Shown: piece after piece, positions 63,810-64,000 of the stretch | How the letters are laid out: every line of letters begins with the position of its first letter | Position numbering within the stretch: the stretch's first letter is position 1 | Translations under genes and position numbers: made by a program | NCBI RefSeq assembly: GCF_003444775.1 | Contig: NZ_CP021081.1 | Span: 1,042,001-1,106,000, forward strand | Source: Deinococcus ficus | Lineage (GTDB): Bacteria > Deinococcota > Deinococci > Deinococcales > Deinococcaceae | Length of the DNA stretch: 64,000 bases | Reading direction: 5' to 3' | The notes under the pieces: generated by a model | The model's database searches: none | What the model was told of the DNA's origin: nothing | What the model saw: only the letters and a program-made list of their open reading frames with translations

Positions 63810-63863
63810 GAGCGGGCCGCATCCGGGCTTCCCGGGCCTGTCCGGCCGTGCTTTCCTGACCGC

Positions 63864-64000
63864 ATGGCCCGCACCCTGCACCTGATCAAGCACGGCCAGC
63901 CCCAGATCCAGCCGGGCGTGCCCGCGCACGAGTGGACGCTCGCGCCCGGCGCGCTGGACGCCCTGCCGGCCCTGGCCGCGCACCTGACGCCCCGCCCGGG
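63864..64000 (+). CDS. Histidine phosphatase (phosphoglycerate mutase-like), partial at window edge
   Basis: The first 45 residues of a protein that runs off the right edge. It opens MARTLHLIKHGQPQIQPG, in which L-I-K-H-G-Q-P corresponds to the LxRHGxT/P phosphohistidine motif of the histidine phosphatase superfamily; Lys replaces the usual Arg before the catalytic His, a variant seen in some members. Segment EWTLAPGALDALPALAAHL is the usual helix after it (LTxxGxxQAxxL). Branch and substrate cannot be told from this part. It is divergent from the ABC ATPase. Confidence 0.7.
   Translation, partial: MARTLHLIKHGQPQIQPGVPAHEWTLAPGALDALPALAAHLTPRP

Overview
The window is a chromosomal segment of a Deinococcus-type bacterium. 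Evidence: the backbone is strongly GC-rich with GC-ending codons; genes such as uvrD, aceB/aceA, proB, a glycine-tailed cold-shock protein and a giant TamB-like protein sit in short, tightly packed, often overlapping units; and at least fifteen genes have no Shine-Dalgarno but carry a -10-like TANNNT hexamer only 5-9 nt before the start codon, the leaderless-mRNA signature known from Deinococcus. Genus level is an inference; no rRNA or tRNA gene was seen.

Region 1 (1-12.0 kb) is accessory DNA. It holds a tyrosine-recombinase fragment truncated by an IS3-family element (267-1428); then a sharply AT-rich exopolysaccharide island (1640-9103) with a Wzz/Wzc-type tyrosine autokinase, two Wzy/ligase-like polytopic proteins, a novel membrane-anchored protein, a Wzx flippase and one GT2 glycosyltransferase. 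The island is bracketed by a perfect 35-bp inverted repeat (1462-1496 / 9228-9262). Beyond it lie a DUF3885 gene and an IS4-family transposase split by an IS5-family element; removing the IS5 element plus one TA restores the catalytic motif exactly. The 35-bp repeat resembles the terminal repeat of the IS4 element, so the island looks like cargo between IS ends.

Region 2 (12.0-24.8 kb) has a cytochrome P450, UvrD/PcrA helicase, a tandem Nudix protein, a bioB plus 5'-nucleotidase pair behind a BirA-geometry operator candidate, and a minus-strand set MoxR ATPase, VWA-like metallopeptidase, LRV-repeat protein, followed by a VWA lipoprotein.

Region 3 (25.0-39.1 kb) has a membrane Fe-S oxidoreductase (FadF/HdrD-like) with an eight-copy R-K-x-W-x-P repeat tail, DegV with a coupled beta-lactamase-like lipoprotein, a DHH phosphoesterase, a HAD hydrolase, the glyoxylate bypass aceB-aceA preceded by a three-arm repeat, a diguanylate cyclase, and an Rrf2 regulator with a promoter-operator ahead of a QorB-like reductase.

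Region 4 (39.1-52 kb) is mostly housekeeping: CNNM/CorC-type transporter plus cytidine deaminase behind a structured leader, AcuI/YhdH reductase, RluA-type pseudouridine synthase, DUF898 membrane protein plus M48 protease, cold-shock protein, proB, a DOMON-like surface protein, an EamA transporter, a nucleoside hydrolase, a 70-residue hydrophilic protein and a NarL-type sensor kinase.

Region 5 (52-64 kb) is dominated by a 3,292-residue TamB-like protein with a candidate 17-codon leaderless leader ORF overlapping its start, followed by acylphosphatase, a tandem-NBD ABC ATPase and the start of a histidine phosphatase running off the right edge.
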